Shown: positions 1 to 11,447 of the stretch, piece by piece
How the letters are laid out: each line of letters opens with the position of its first letter
Numbering within the stretch: the first letter of the stretch is position 1
Source: Rutidosis leptorrhynchoides
Lineage: Eukaryota > Streptophyta > Magnoliopsida > Asterales > Asteraceae
Reading direction: 5' to 3'
DNA: 64,000 nucleotides
Assembly (NCBI RefSeq): GCF_046630445.1
Contig: NC_092338.1
Coordinates: forward strand, 150,274,501 to 150,338,500
Made by a program: the position numbers and the translations under genes
The notes under the pieces: generated by a model
Told to the model about the DNA's origin: nothing
Seen by the model: the letters and a program-made list of their open reading frames with translations, nothing else
The model's database searches: none

Positions 1-298
1 TTCCTCGGCGGAAACACCATTGACCATTATTGACTTTGGTCCGTTGGTTGAGGATTTTCTTTTATTTAACCGATTTACTGTAGGTATCAATATTTCTTCC
101 TCCGAAACCTCTTCTTCTTCCGGTTCTTCCTCTTTCGGTTCCTCCTCTTCCGGTTCCTCTTCTTCCGGTTCCTCTTCTTCCGGTTCCTCTTCGGGAATTT
201 GTGAATCTTCCCAAAGTATATTCGACTCTTCATTATTATTAAGTGAGTCGATGGGATTTGTACTAGAGGTAGATATCTATCACACAATATCAAACACG
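1..298 (-). mobile_element. acidic Glu/Pro-rich accessory frame of A1 (partial)
   Basis: Read on the minus strand, this is the first coding-like block after the A1 leader. It is a short Ser/Thr/Asn-rich start followed by a run of Glu-rich units of the form EEEPE, encoded by an 18-base purine repeat (visible on the plus strand at about 105-190 as repeated cttcttccggttcctc), then a basic stretch. The same frame is at 56329 in A2. I do not recognise a family beyond its low-complexity acidic nature. The frame leaves the window at base 1. It does not look fully intact. Confidence 0.6.
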
Positions 299-481
299 TT
301 AAGAGATTAATATATCACATAATATTTACATGTTAATAATATATAGTTTCCAACAACAACAAAATGTTAAGCAATCGTTTTTTTTTTTTGAAGAAAAACA
401 CGGTCGAAGTCCAGACTCACTAATGTATCCTAACAAACTCGGTAAGACACATTAATGCAAAAATTCTGGTTCTCTAAGACC

Positions 482-498
482 AACGCTCGGATACCAAC
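482..498 (-). other. A1 primer-binding site (first of two)
   Basis: On the minus strand this reads gttggtatccgagcgtt, the usual plant initiator tRNA-Met site (TTGGTATCAGAGC) with small variation. It is followed by the same leader as in A2 (tgcattagtgagtct type). The bases tgaaat just right of it equal the complement of the A LTR end, but the LTR itself does not follow here. See the composite leader. Confidence 0.75.
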
Positions 499-593
499 TG
501 AAATACATTTGGGGACAACCACCGTCCCACCTAGTGCCTTCCTAGCTAACCGCCTGGTGACCACTGAGTGTACCTCAGATACTGATTTTAGGG
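499..593 (-). mobile_element. composite leader of A1, distal part
   Basis: About 95 bases between the first primer site of A1 and the B1 insertion. It continues after B1 at 13736-13871, giving about 230 bases that have no counterpart in A2, where the LTR abuts the primer site directly. It ends next to a second primer-like site at about 13852-13871. It looks like leader sequence from another Ty3 element joined in. Confidence 0.5.
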
Positions 594-598
594 CCTGC
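594..598. repeat. target site duplication of B1, left copy (CCTGC)
   Basis: CCTGC lies immediately left of the LTR terminus (tgtcaag) and recurs at 13731-13735 immediately right of the other terminus. A 5-bp duplication is normal for Ty3 integrases. The perfect match fixes both ends of B1. Confidence 0.95.
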
Positions 599-2670
599 TG
601 TCAAGACCCATCCTAATCCATCCGGATGAAGTCCATATTGATTATAAACGATTCACAACAGTTGATTACATCACGAGGTACTTGACCTCTATATGATACA
701 TTTTACAAACATTGCATTCGTTTTTGAAATGACAATCTTTTATTACATCAAGAATTGACGACATGCATACCATTTCATAATATATCTTACTATAATTGAC
801 TGAATAATAATCTTGATGAACTCAACGATTAGAATGCAACATCTTTTGAAATATGCCATGAATGACTCCAAGTAATATCTCTAAGATGCACAAATGCACA
901 GCGGAAGATTTCTTTCATACCTGAGAATAAACATGCTTTAAAGTGTCAACCAAAAGGTTGGTGAGTTCATTAGTTTATCATAAATAATCATTTCATAACT
1001 TTTAATAGACCACAAGATTTCATATTTCCATTTCTCATAAACATACGTCCCATACATAGAGACAAAATAATCATTCATATGGATTGAACACCTGGTAACC
1101 GACATTCACAAAATGCATATAAGAATATCTCCATCATTCCGGGATCCTCCTTCGGACATGATATAAATTTCGAAGTACTAAAGCATCCGGTACTTTGGAT
1201 GGGGCTTGTTGGGCCCGATGGATCTATCTTTAGAGTTCGCGTCAATTAGGGTGTCTGTTCCCTAATTCTTAGATTACCAGACTAAAAAGGGGCATATTCG
1301 GTTTAATAATCCATCCATAGAATGTAGTTTCGATCACTTGTGTCTATTTCGTAAAGCATTTATGAAAGCAGCGCATGTATTCTCAGTCCCAAAAATATAT
1401 ATTGCAAAAGCATTTAAAAAGGGAGTAAATGAAACTCACACATATAAATATTGTAAAACAGTTAATAAAATATTTGCATGTATTGTCAGCCCAAAAATGT
1501 AATGAGTAAAAAGGGTAGCAAATGAAACTCACCATACTGTATTTTGTAGTAAAAATACATATGACGACATTGAACAATGCAGGGTTGGCCTTGGATTCAC
1601 GAACCTATATTGTTTGTATATTTATTAATACACATATTTGTAATCGAATAAGTTTGTATATTATTATTAGTGATGTACTTGATATATTTAATAATTCGTA
1701 AGTTTTATTAATTATCTATATATTTTCATATTATATAAATGTATATAATTATGAATATAGTTAAGTTATGTAATTTAATTATAAATTTTATATCTACACC
1801 CTTTATTTTAATACTTATAACTTTAACAACGTCATTTAAAAACTTTTATTTCCATAAATAATATTAGCTTGATAATAATGATATAAATAGTACTGGATAA
1901 TAATAATATTAATAGTTTTAATGATAACAAAATAATAATGTTTGTAAAAAGAATAATAATGATAATAGTTTTTAATAATAAAAATACTATTAATGATAAT
2001 CATACTAATATTAATAATGATAATATCAATAATATTTTTGTTGATAATAATAATATTCCTTATAATTATGAAAAGATACTTATGATAATATTAGTAATAA
2101 TACTTATACTAAAGTTTCAAAGCTGTGTTATACGTACATATATAATCCATGAACATAAATAAATTTCATACTTATCCTAATATCATTTATTGTCAATACT
2201 GATGATTTTCTCTATTAATATCATACATATCGTTCTCATAATCCTAATTTCTTCAAAATTTCTAATATTACAATTACTAGCATTTACATATATTTACTTT
2301 AGTTTTATTCATTGTCTTTTGTAATCAATAATTTATAATAATAATAATAGTAATAATATTAATGATAATAGTAATAATAATAAGTTAATGATATTAATGT
2401 TAATAATATTTTATCTTTGCATCAACACATAATTATAAGTTTACTCATCTTTATAAACATATTTATATTAATAATCTATGTATATATATAATCATAATTT
2501 TATCTAATAATTATTCTAACTTATTCATTATCATAATAATAATCCTAAATACAACAATAATAATAATAACAATAACAATAACAATAATAATAATAATAAT
2601 AATAATAATAATTATAATTATAAAATTAGAGACTACCTTTAATAAAATGAGTCCCAAAAAAATAACAGTC

Positions 2671-2741
2671 CATGCTTGGACTCGAACCCGCGACCACTCC
2701 TTAACCCGTAAACACGCTTAACCAACTGAGCTGGTTTGTTT
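2671..2741 (-). ncRNA. tRNA-like Pol III segment in the B1 3' LTR
   Basis: On the minus strand an A-box-like ccagctcagttgg (2722-2734) is followed 34 bases downstream by a B-box ggttcgagtcc (2678-2688), both close to plant tRNA consensus, with a T run shortly after (2655-2661). The acceptor stem does not pair well, so this is not a functional tRNA gene; it resembles the head of a tRNA-derived SINE. The same segment sits at the same LTR position in the partner LTR and, diverged, in both B2 LTRs. Confidence 0.6.
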
Positions 2742-4205
2742 ATCTGTTATTTACCAGATTCAATTAATTATAAACGGTATCCTTTTCTGTTTCCTATTTT
2801 TTCTTCTTCTAAAAAAAAAACAAATCGACCAGACTGATATGAAAACGAATTTGATTTGAATCTAGAGTTGTAAATGAAACAGGAACAATAAGAGATCGAT
2901 CGAGTTAATTAAAACAAAAAAAAAAATCAAAAGAGCAGCAGCAGCTTCGCTGACTGTTCTTCAAGGTTTAAAAAAAAAATTTATTGATTATGGATTTGAG
3001 GAATTTTCAGGCCTTGATTATAACATGACTTAGGCTGGAATTCATTCATATGATCTTTATAAATTATCAATTTTAACAGAAACCTCAAAACGAAATCAAA
3101 TTTGGGGATGAACACGTGTCTTTGACTTTTTAGAAAATACCTTTGACCCGTGAATTCGTTCTTGTTTTGAGGAATTAAAACTTGAAACTTTGAAGATAGT
3201 TTTGGTAAGATAATCCTAACAAGACTGCATTTTTAATTTTTAAAATTGAAATCGAATTCGAATTTTGACCCTGCGAACTCAAGAACAGAGAACAGAACTT
3301 TCTTCCTTTATTTTTTTTTTAAAAAAAATCGATAAATTGAGAGCTGTAAAAGGTATTGGAAAATGATAGTTGAAACTGTAAGGTGGGATGGATTACTTAT
3401 CAATTTCATTTAGTCGATTACAATACAATTTGTAGTCATCAATAATTATACAGAAAGTAGAATAAATAAAAAAAATATATAAAGTTGATTGTGAGTGCTA
3501 GTTGAATCTTGGAGTGTTCTGTTGATTGAATTGGTAAATGGTACGAATTCTAAAAAGCAGAAATAGTTCGACAATTACAGGAAACAGATTTTGGTTCCTA
3601 GTTCTTGTATATGGTTTTCTTTTAATATTGATAAATAAATAATTAAATAGATTAATATTATTAATAATAACTTTATAAATCATAATGATAATAATTAGTA
3701 ATAACATTAAAAATTATGATAATAATACTAGTAATCATTAGCAATATTATTGACAAATTGTATTATTTATTTGTTATTATTAATAATTACTTTAATAATA
3801 ATGGTAATTATATTTATAAAAGAAATAATATTAATAATAATAATAATATTATTATTATAATATAATATTTATAATAATAATAACACCAAAATAATACAAG
3901 TAATGATGATATAATAAAAATGATAATAATTAATAATAATCATCATAGTACTATACTAATTACTAACGATAATAATATTATTAGTAATATAACAATTTAT
4001 ATATATATCAAGTTTCATATTAGTAGGTTATATTTATAATTACTAGTTTTTGATATTAATATTGAAAGTAATATTACTATAATAACTATTTTTTTTAACT
4101 TATACATATTATTATGAATTATTATTTATGTTATATTTACTAATTATATAATATATTCATTTGAGTGTTACTATTGTGTAATTAATATCTTTTGAAATCA
4201 TAAAA

Positions 4206-4208
<3 letters not shown>

Positions 4209-4255
<47 letters not shown>
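4209..4255. repeat. (AT)n microsatellite, short allele in the B1 3' LTR
   Basis: About 47 bases of alternating AT. The matching position in the other B1 LTR (13012-13111) is about 100 bases long. Confidence 0.95.
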
Positions 4256-4258
<3 letters not shown>

Positions 4259-4875
4259 ACATTTTAAATACACGTTGTATGTTATTTATATATCTAACAA
4301 TCAATATTTCATTTCACGTTCTTTAAAATAATTAAGTCCTTTTATATCGAAAACCGTTTTCATACGTTTGAAATTAAATCCATTGATTATTATGAATTTT
4401 AGTCTTCCACTAACCTTTGTCTAATTCTCGTTATTTGACACTTTGTCCTCATATGTATAACACTTTACTAATGAGTCCAAATATTGTTTAAAAGGATCTA
4501 TTTCTCAAATCAACGTGGACCTCGTAACAGAGACCCGTATTCTTATCATAATGTATTAGATAATTCATTCATTTGATTTTATCTTTTAAATTCCATCGAA
4601 AAAAAATATATTGAAACAATTACATTCATGTAAAGTATTATGCATTTAATATTTTGTTAATGTCTTTAATTACAACTTATATATCATATGATTATATATA
4701 TGTATATCAAGTTAAATATAATGGTTCGTGAATCGTTGGAAATAGTCGAGGGGTAATTGAATACATGAACGTCGTTTCAAAATTTTCTAGATTCAACATT
4801 ACATACTTTGCTTATCGTATCGAAATCATATAAAGATTAAATTTAAATTTAGTTGGCATTTCCCGGGTCGTCACA

Positions 4876-4890
4876 GTACCTACCCGTTAA
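4876..4890 (-). other. polypurine tract of B1
   Basis: On the minus strand ttaacgggtaggtac directly precedes the 3' LTR start tgtgacg. B2 has the same core at 47133-47147. It would prime plus-strand synthesis. Confidence 0.8.
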
Positions 4891-5280
4891 AGAAATTTCG
4901 TCCCGAAATTTGAGTGAGGTGGTCATGGCTAATAATAAAAATGTTTTCATGACGAATATGAGTTGATAACTTGAGTTTTATCATCATTGAGTAATATGGA
5001 TAAAATAATTATATTATTCGAAGAATACGAATGAAGCTATCACCAAAGAGTGAAATAGGAAAGGAAAGATTCATCTTAACCTTTGACGTAGTCACGGTTG
5101 ATTTTAGAAGATAAGGTGCGTCTTAGCTTTTGACGTTGTCTTCCTTGAATTCCGGAATTCAAGGGATTTTAAGAAAATTTTCGAAATCTGAAAGATTTGA
5201 TTCTTCGGCGAATAAGGGAATTAAGATCTCTATAATTAAATACGGTGATCTGCCTCGATTACTCTGTCTGATATTTCCAT

Positions 5281-5286
5281 TATAAA
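5281..5286 (+). promoter_or_regulatory. antisense TATA box upstream of the microprotein gene
   Basis: tataaa, followed by a pyrimidine-rich stretch (ccttttccattccc and on) typical of plant 5' leaders, 78 bases before the ATG at 5364. B2 keeps both the TATA and the ccttttcc stretch at the same place on its antisense strand (46704-46709). Confidence 0.5.
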
Positions 5287-5363
5287 TTTACCTTTTCCAT
5301 TCCCTTAGTTTCCACCACTTCTATACCTTCTTTCTCAGTTCATATATCCAAAAGGTTATAATA

Positions 5364-5537
5364 ATGCTTAATCCGGTTCTGATCCTTGTCCTCATCCTTA
5401 TTATCGCAACAATTATTCTTCTTTTCCAACTTCCACCAGAGGAATCTGCTTACTTCTTCTTTGCCCTTGGGGTTATAGTACTTATAATTCTCCCGTGTCT
5501 TTATGTTGCGATAAACATTGATATACATGGTTTGTAA
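5364..5537 (+). CDS. two-helix membrane microprotein, antisense within B1 (intact)
   Basis: 57 codons from ATG to TAA on the plus strand, opposite to B1 transcription. The product begins MLNPVLILVLILIIATII. Residues 4-21 form one hydrophobic helix, residues 22-30 a polar turn with two prolines and two glutamates (QLPPEES), and residues 31-52 a second helix with one Cys. A helical hairpin in a membrane is the simple prediction. The same frame is intact in B2 (46460-46633). By eye, 34 codons are identical, 13 differ silently and 10 change the residue, mostly conservatively, with no indel. That third-position bias argues that this strand was under protein-level selection. A TATA box and CT-rich leader precede it. 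I recognise no known family and do not assign a function. A conserved GTAAGT donor-like site follows at 5747, so a spliced antisense transcript is possible. Confidence 0.6.
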   Translation: MLNPVLILVLILIIATIILLFQLPPEESAYFFFALGVIVLIILPCLYVAINIDIHGL

Positions 5538-5746
5538 TTTAGGTGTTGTTATCGGGCTTTATACCTTTCCTTATATTTCAATGTCCCTATATCTGTTTTC
5601 TATAATCATTGTCATTCACAGTTAATACTCCTTCCTCTTTGCTGCGATTTATACTCCAATTTCTATTTCTTTTGGAGCTTTGTCCCTTCGTTTCTTCTTT
5701 TTACGATTGGACACCTCTTGTAATGGTCCAGAATTCGTAAGTATGG

Positions 5747-5752
5747 AGTTTC
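5747..5752 (+). promoter_or_regulatory. conserved donor-like splice site on the antisense strand of B1
   Basis: gaattcgtaagtatggag surrounds a GTAAGT donor consensus. The same bases occur on the antisense strand of B2 (46349-46354). Whether it is used is unknown. Confidence 0.35.
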
Positions 5753-6122
5753 GAATAAATAATATGTTCTAAACCAGAAAGAATGTAATAACACGATTTG
5801 ATTTGTCAAATTACCAGAGTCACTGAGAATAGAACTATCAAGAATATACTTTCTTGATATGTTCAGAAGTTAAGCATAATGAAAGAGTTATGTAACATGG
5901 CACGTGATGACGTTAGGATCTGTGAATCATCACGTCCCATTAGAAACTCAGCATGACTTACTGTAATATAATCACGTTGATCAAGTGTCATTATATTATA
6001 CTAACCCACGCATCAGTTCCCAACATTACTTCAATAACATTCATATTTTAAGCTCGAAAGTTTACAGAATATAGAAACTAACAGTTTCTATATGATGTAA
6101 TACTGATAGCACGAAGAGATTA

Positions 6123-7207
6123 ATGATTTCAGATAAGAATAGTTATAAAAATATCTCCAGAAATATGGAGGATATTTATAATGAAAGATACGATAATATC
6201 TCGGAATATTTAAGACCAGAGGATGATAGAAACTATTGTCTGCAAGGGTTTAGAGTAAGGAGCAAGATATTCACTAAAGACTTTTTAGCAGACATTGAAT
6301 CATTTGGATTCTTTGAAGTCAAACTTATTCTTTGTGATTTGTCCACGGCTTTCTTCATAGTTTGGCATAATCTGCTTTTCGATACTAAATTTTCTTTTGA
6401 ATGTTTCCAATATAATGATACACAGGAAGCACGAAGAGGTATATAATTTCGGATGAGAATATTTATGAAAATATCCTCAGAAATATCAAAGATATTGATG
6501 ATGATATTTTAGAATTTCTAAGTTTGATGGTTGATGGAGAAAGATTTTCCGCAAGATTTTAACATGACTTCAGAGCAAGATATTCTTTGAAGGCTTCATC
6601 GGATCCAGAATTACCTGGATTCTTTGAATATATTGTATGGTCCTTGTATTTGTCCTCGGTCTCCTTCATGGTTAGCTCAATCCGTTTTCCAGTTCCAACT
6701 TTTCTGAGCTTTTCCAACATACTATTCTTTATCATCAAACTTTCGATGATTATGATCGTTTACGGTTCAGCTTTTTCAATATTCAGAGTATTGATTTGTG
6801 ACTGAGTGCTTTTCAGAATTCCAGAAGGAGAGATCATAATTCTAAGAGATAAATGTCATACATATAACTGTTGATGTAGATATGCTGTGAGTTTTCAAAG
6901 TACTGATTGCTGATTCCCGGTAATTGGTATGGCAGTTCTAGTTACCAGATGTGGATGAGTATATGATAGGGATTCAATGAATAAATATAATGATTTGTCA
7001 GAGAGATTTAAGCCAAGAAGTAACGAGGTTGCTGGTATGTCTGCTGGTAATATGGTGGAATATAAAAGAATTCTCCGGTATCAAAAGGGTAATTGTATAT
7101 ATCAGGATTATAGTAAGGCTACTTCGAATGAAAAATCGAAGTTGACTTGCTGGAGCTGTGACAAAATTGGCTACCTTGAAAAGGGATCGCAATGTTACTT
7201 TTGCTAA
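6123..7207 (+). mobile_element. antisense coding-like block of B1: diverged tandem repeat and zinc-knuckle-like segment
   Basis: Three pieces lie on the strand opposite to B1. Frames at 6123-6446 and 6587-6805 share a diverged pattern (GFFE, then V/I-x-S/L-L-x-L-S) and look like two copies of an old duplication. A frame at 6977-7207 ends in CWSCDKIGYLEKGSQC, close to a gag CCHC knuckle with Tyr in place of His. B2 has the same order on its antisense strand (about 44880-46000). The sense strand of the duplicated part also reads in plausible frames, so the true coding strand is uncertain here. It looks decayed. Confidence 0.4.
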
Positions 7208-7439
7208 TAAATGCCAAAGGATCTGACGCGGCTACGTGTTAAACTTTTACTCAGTTACCGAGAGTTTCTCAGGTGCATAACTATATGCATAAATCTTTCC
7301 TTCCGTAGATGAAGTGCGGTTGATTCATCATATCGATTGAGGTGTTTTCAAGAATCATGAAAGGTTTGAACGTAGATTGTATTCGTCAAGATACAAATGA
7401 GGTTTAAGGTGAAATCAAGTGGCAAACTTGAAGAATTGT

Positions 7440-7870
7440 TTAGTTTCATATGTTATAGTCAATATTTAATTCATTTTAATTGTACAATGTTATTAGTCTA
7501 CAGTCGATAGTCCACAGTTGACAGTCCAATAATTCATTTTCATATATAATATTCGAATTAATTAATACGTATCATGACCCAGAGAACTCGATCATTACTG
7601 CATATAGAGTGTCTATGGTGATTCCAAATAATATATATATATGCGTCGATATGATATGCCAAAACCTTGTATACGTGTCCCGATATTTAAAGTGCGTAAA
7701 ATAAATACAGAAATTAGATGACAATAATTAAAGTGCGTAAAGTAAATAACAGAAATTAAATGACGATAAATAAAATTGCGAGAATATAAATTGCGATAAT
7801 TAAATTGCGATAAATAAAATGTACTCAGTTAGCTAGGAACAGTTAGCTAGGATTTTGTTAGTGTGGATTC
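7440..7870 (-). repeat. block of the B1 interior shared with A-family LTRs
   Basis: Sequence around actgcatatagagtgtctat (about 7597-7616), tcgatatgatatg and tagctaggatttt recurs inside the A1 LTR (about 14580-14940), the A2 LTR (about 54780-55130) and the B2 interior (about 44100-44600), in the same orientation relative to each element. No gene is evident. Confidence 0.6.
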
Positions 7871-8120
7871 TTAACAAAATTTCTCATAGTTAAATTGTTT
7901 GTTTCTAACAAATTTTTATTTGTCAAATGTTTTTCTTCATTATGCCACTTGTTGGGTTCTGATAGGTCAAAATCCAATATGAAATTTTGAATGAAAATAG
8001 TTATTCTGTGGTGAACGGATACATGCATCGGTGGATGTAAATAGGATAGTAAATGACTGTTGAATCGGATTTGAATAATGTACAGTATAACATGTTAATA
8101 TGAAAGTTAAATATTTCCTC

Positions 8121-8140
8121 GGGCATTACCTACCCGTTAA
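8121..8140 (-). other. internal copy of the polypurine motif in B1
   Basis: On the minus strand ttaacgggtaggtaatgccc repeats the core of the terminal polypurine tract (4876-4890) in mid-interior. B2 (43841-43861) and A2 (57945-57965) have it too, there with a full cgggta/tacccg inverted repeat. Confidence 0.55.
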
Positions 8141-8439
8141 AATATTTTCACCATTAATAGTTTGTACAAAAGAATTTCAAATTACAATCTTTATGAAAAT
8201 ATATATACATATATATTTTCTTCAGATGTAAGTCGTGGATTTAATGAGTTAATATGATATTAATCTCATTTGATTTATCGTTAAAACTAAAATACATAAT
8301 CTCTAAAACATTAGAGATTACTTAATCGCCATGAAGGACGAAGATAATTGATGTAGAACGATACGTAGAACGATGATTATACTCGAGGTATAAAACGAGA
8401 TGTTGAGGTATAGATTGTTGATGGTACTAGTATTGATGT

Positions 8440-8912
8440 TGGTGGTACTGCTGGTGCTGGTGATGTTGCTGAAGCTGGTACGTTTTGCACCATATTTTCT
8501 AGATTAATTACTCAAGTGCGAAGCTCGTTGACTTCTTCTATTACTCCGGGATGATTGTCGATTGGAACAAGCGGATGAATAAGGTTGGGAATTTTTGGGA
8601 TATCATACAATCATTGTGAGATATCCTGGAATTGAGGGTAAATATGGTGTTTCGGACTGGTTCGCTGATAAGTGCTTCAGGTTCATCGCCAAGAGATAAA
8701 TTCGGTTGGTGAAAAGGATCGCCTTCTTCGCGTCTCCATTGATTAAGTCGACTACGAACTCATCAGATGAATTGAGGATGGCTTATTGGTTAATTCATTC
8801 TGGTTATACTGCTTTCGGAGTTCGAGTGGAAATCCATATCGGAATAGCTGTCGGAATAACTATCGGAATAACTATCGGAATCTGAGGGAATCGAACTGGT
8901 TGAGGGATTCAT
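8440..8912 (-). mobile_element. decayed sense frame of B1 (Ser/Asp-rich start)
   Basis: From an ATG at 8912 the minus strand reads a Ser/Asp/Tyr-rich start made of a short SDSYSDS-type repeat (tccgatagttattccga units, about 8840-8880), then coding-like sequence shared with B2 from 43099. This is the first frame after the leader, the place where A2 has its acidic frame. It is broken here, with several interruptions. No database family is recognised. Confidence 0.5.
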
Positions 8913-9293
8913 CTCGTACGATCAGATGAAGGATTTTTTTTAAGAAATAGATTATAGGATGTAGATTTAGTACCCTGCAATACATAGTTTACATATGCAT
9001 ATATAATACTAAAATCCCATAAGTTACGGAGGGATCTACGGAAGCTGTCAGGCAAAGGTAACAATAAGAGACACGCTAAGATATGAATTAGCAGATATGC
9101 TAAGATATGAATTTTGTCTATACATTAATCATGCAATCAATGCAATAAGATGTGTCTAGACTAAGGATGATAAGCAAGTGATTCTTTAAGAATGATAAGC
9201 AAGTAATTTTTGACACGAAATGATAAGAAAAACTTTTGACATGTAGACACGGTCGAAGTCCAGACTCACTAATGCAAGACCCGATTCGCTAAG

Positions 9294-9313
9294 ACCACCG
9301 CTCTGATACCAAC
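9294..9313 (-). other. primer-binding site of B1
   Basis: On the minus strand gttggtatcagagcggtggt abuts the LTR end. It matches the plant initiator tRNA-Met site. Confidence 0.9.
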
Positions 9314-11376
9314 TGTCAAGACCCGTCCTAATCCATCCGGACGAAGTCCATATCGATTATAAATGATTCACAACAGTTGATTACATCGCGAGGTACTTGA
9401 CCTCTATATGATACATTTTACAAACATTGCATTCGTTTTTGAAATGACAATCTTTCATTACATCAAGAATTGATGACATGCATACCATTTCATAATATAT
9501 CTTACTATAATTGACTGAATAATAATCTTGATGAACTCAACGATTAGAATGCAACGCCTTTTGAAATATGCCATGAATGACTCCAAGTAATATCTCTAAG
9601 ATGCACAAATGCACAGCGGAAGATTTCTTTCATACCTGAGAATAAACATACTTTAAAGTGTCAACCAAAAGGTTGGTGAGTTCATTAGTTTATCATAAAT
9701 AATCATTTCATAACTTTTAATAGACCACAAGATTTCATATTTCCATTTCTCATAAACATACGTCCCATACATAGAGACAAAATAATCATTCATATGGATT
9801 GAACACCTGGTAACCGACATTCACAAAATGCATATAAGAATATCCCCATCATTTCGGGATCCTCCTTCGGACATGATATAAATTTTGAAGTACTAAAGCA
9901 TCCGGTACTTTGGATGGGGCTTGTTGGGCCCGATAGATCTATCTTTAGAGTTCGTGTCAATTAGGGTGTCTGTTCCCTAATTCTTAGATTACCAGACTAA
10001 AAAGGGGCATATTTGGTTTAATAATCCATCCATAGAATGTAGTTTCGATCACTTATGTCTATTTCTTGCAGCGCATGTATTCTCAGTCCCAAAAATATAT
10101 ATTGCAAAAGCATTTAAAAAGGGAGTAAATGAAACTCACACATATAAATATTGTAAAACAGTTAATAAAATATTTGCATGTATTCTCAGCCCAAAAATGT
10201 AATGAGTAAAAAGGGGAGCAAATGAAACTCACCATACTGTATTTTGTAGTAAAAATACATATGACGACATTGAACGATGCAGGGTTGGCCTTGGATTCAC
10301 GAACCTATATTGTTTGTATATTTATTAATACACATATTTGTAATCGAATAAGTTTGTATATTATTATTAGTGATGTACTTGATATATTTAATAATTCGTA
10401 AGTTTTATTAATTATTTATATATTTTCATATTATATAAATGTATATAATTATTAATATAGTTAAGTTATGTAATTTAATTATAAATTTTATATCTACACC
10501 CTTTATTTTAATACTTATAACTTTAACAACGTCATTTAAAAACTTTTATTTCCATAAATAATATTAGCTTGATAATAATGATATAAATAGTACTGGATAA
10601 TAATAATATTAATAGTTTTAATAATAACAAAATAATAATGTTTGTAAAAAGAATAATAATGATAATAGTTTTTAATAATAACAATACTATTAATGATAAT
10701 CATACTAATATTAATAATGATAATATCAATAATATTTTTGTTGATAATAATAATATTCCTAATAATTATGAAATGATACTTATGATAATATTAGTAATAA
10801 TACTTATACTAAAGTTTTAAAGCTGTGTTATACGTACATATATAATCCATGAACATAAATAAATTTCATACTTATCCTAATATCATTTATTGTCAATACT
10901 GATGATTTTCTCTATTAATATCATACATATCGTTCTCATAATCCTAATTTCTTCAAAATTTCTAATATTACAATTACTAGCATTTACATATATTTACTTT
11001 AGTTTTATTCATTGTCTTTTGTAATCAATAATTTATAATAATAATAATAGTAATAATATTAATGATAATAGTAATAATAATAAGTTAATGATATTAATGT
11101 TAATAATATTTTATCTTTGCATCAACACATAATTATAAGTTTACTCATCTTTATAAACATATTTATATTAATAATCTATGTATATGTATAATCATAATTT
11201 TATCTAATAATTATTCTAACTTATTCATTATCATAATAATAATCCTAAATACAACAATAATAATAATAACAATAACAATAACAATAATAATAATAATAAT
11301 AATAATAATAATTATAATTATAATTATAAAATTAGAGACTACCTTTAATAAAATGAGTCCCAAAAAAAATAAAGTC

Positions 11377-11447
11377 CATGCTTGGACTCGAACCCGCGAC
11401 CACTCCTTAACCCGTAAACACGCTTAACCAACTGAGCTGGTTTGTTT
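11377..11447 (-). ncRNA. tRNA-like Pol III segment in the B1 5' LTR
   Basis: A-box-like segment at 11428-11440 and B-box at 11384-11394 on the minus strand, with both boxes identical to the copy at 2671-2741. Confidence 0.6.

Larger units (their letters stand above)
599..4875 (-). repeat. 3' LTR of B1
   Basis: 4277 bases, near-identical to 9314-13730. It holds a tRNA-like segment (2671-2741), AT and AAT microsatellites (about 3832-3850, 3998-4008, 4209-4255) and the blocks shared with A and C LTRs near 930-965. Termini are tg...ca. No long reading frame is convincing. The frames around 1938-2162 and 3498-3707 are AT-rich noise. Confidence 0.93.

Noticed and set aside
20-310. Ser-rich plus-strand frame at the left edge
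   Set aside because: It is the reverse reading of the Glu/Pro-rich purine repeat of A1; the minus strand matches the A2 frame.
2671-2741. Functional tRNA gene
   Set aside because: Boxes A and B are good but acceptor and T stems do not pair properly and it repeats in every B LTR; treated as a tRNA-like LTR segment.
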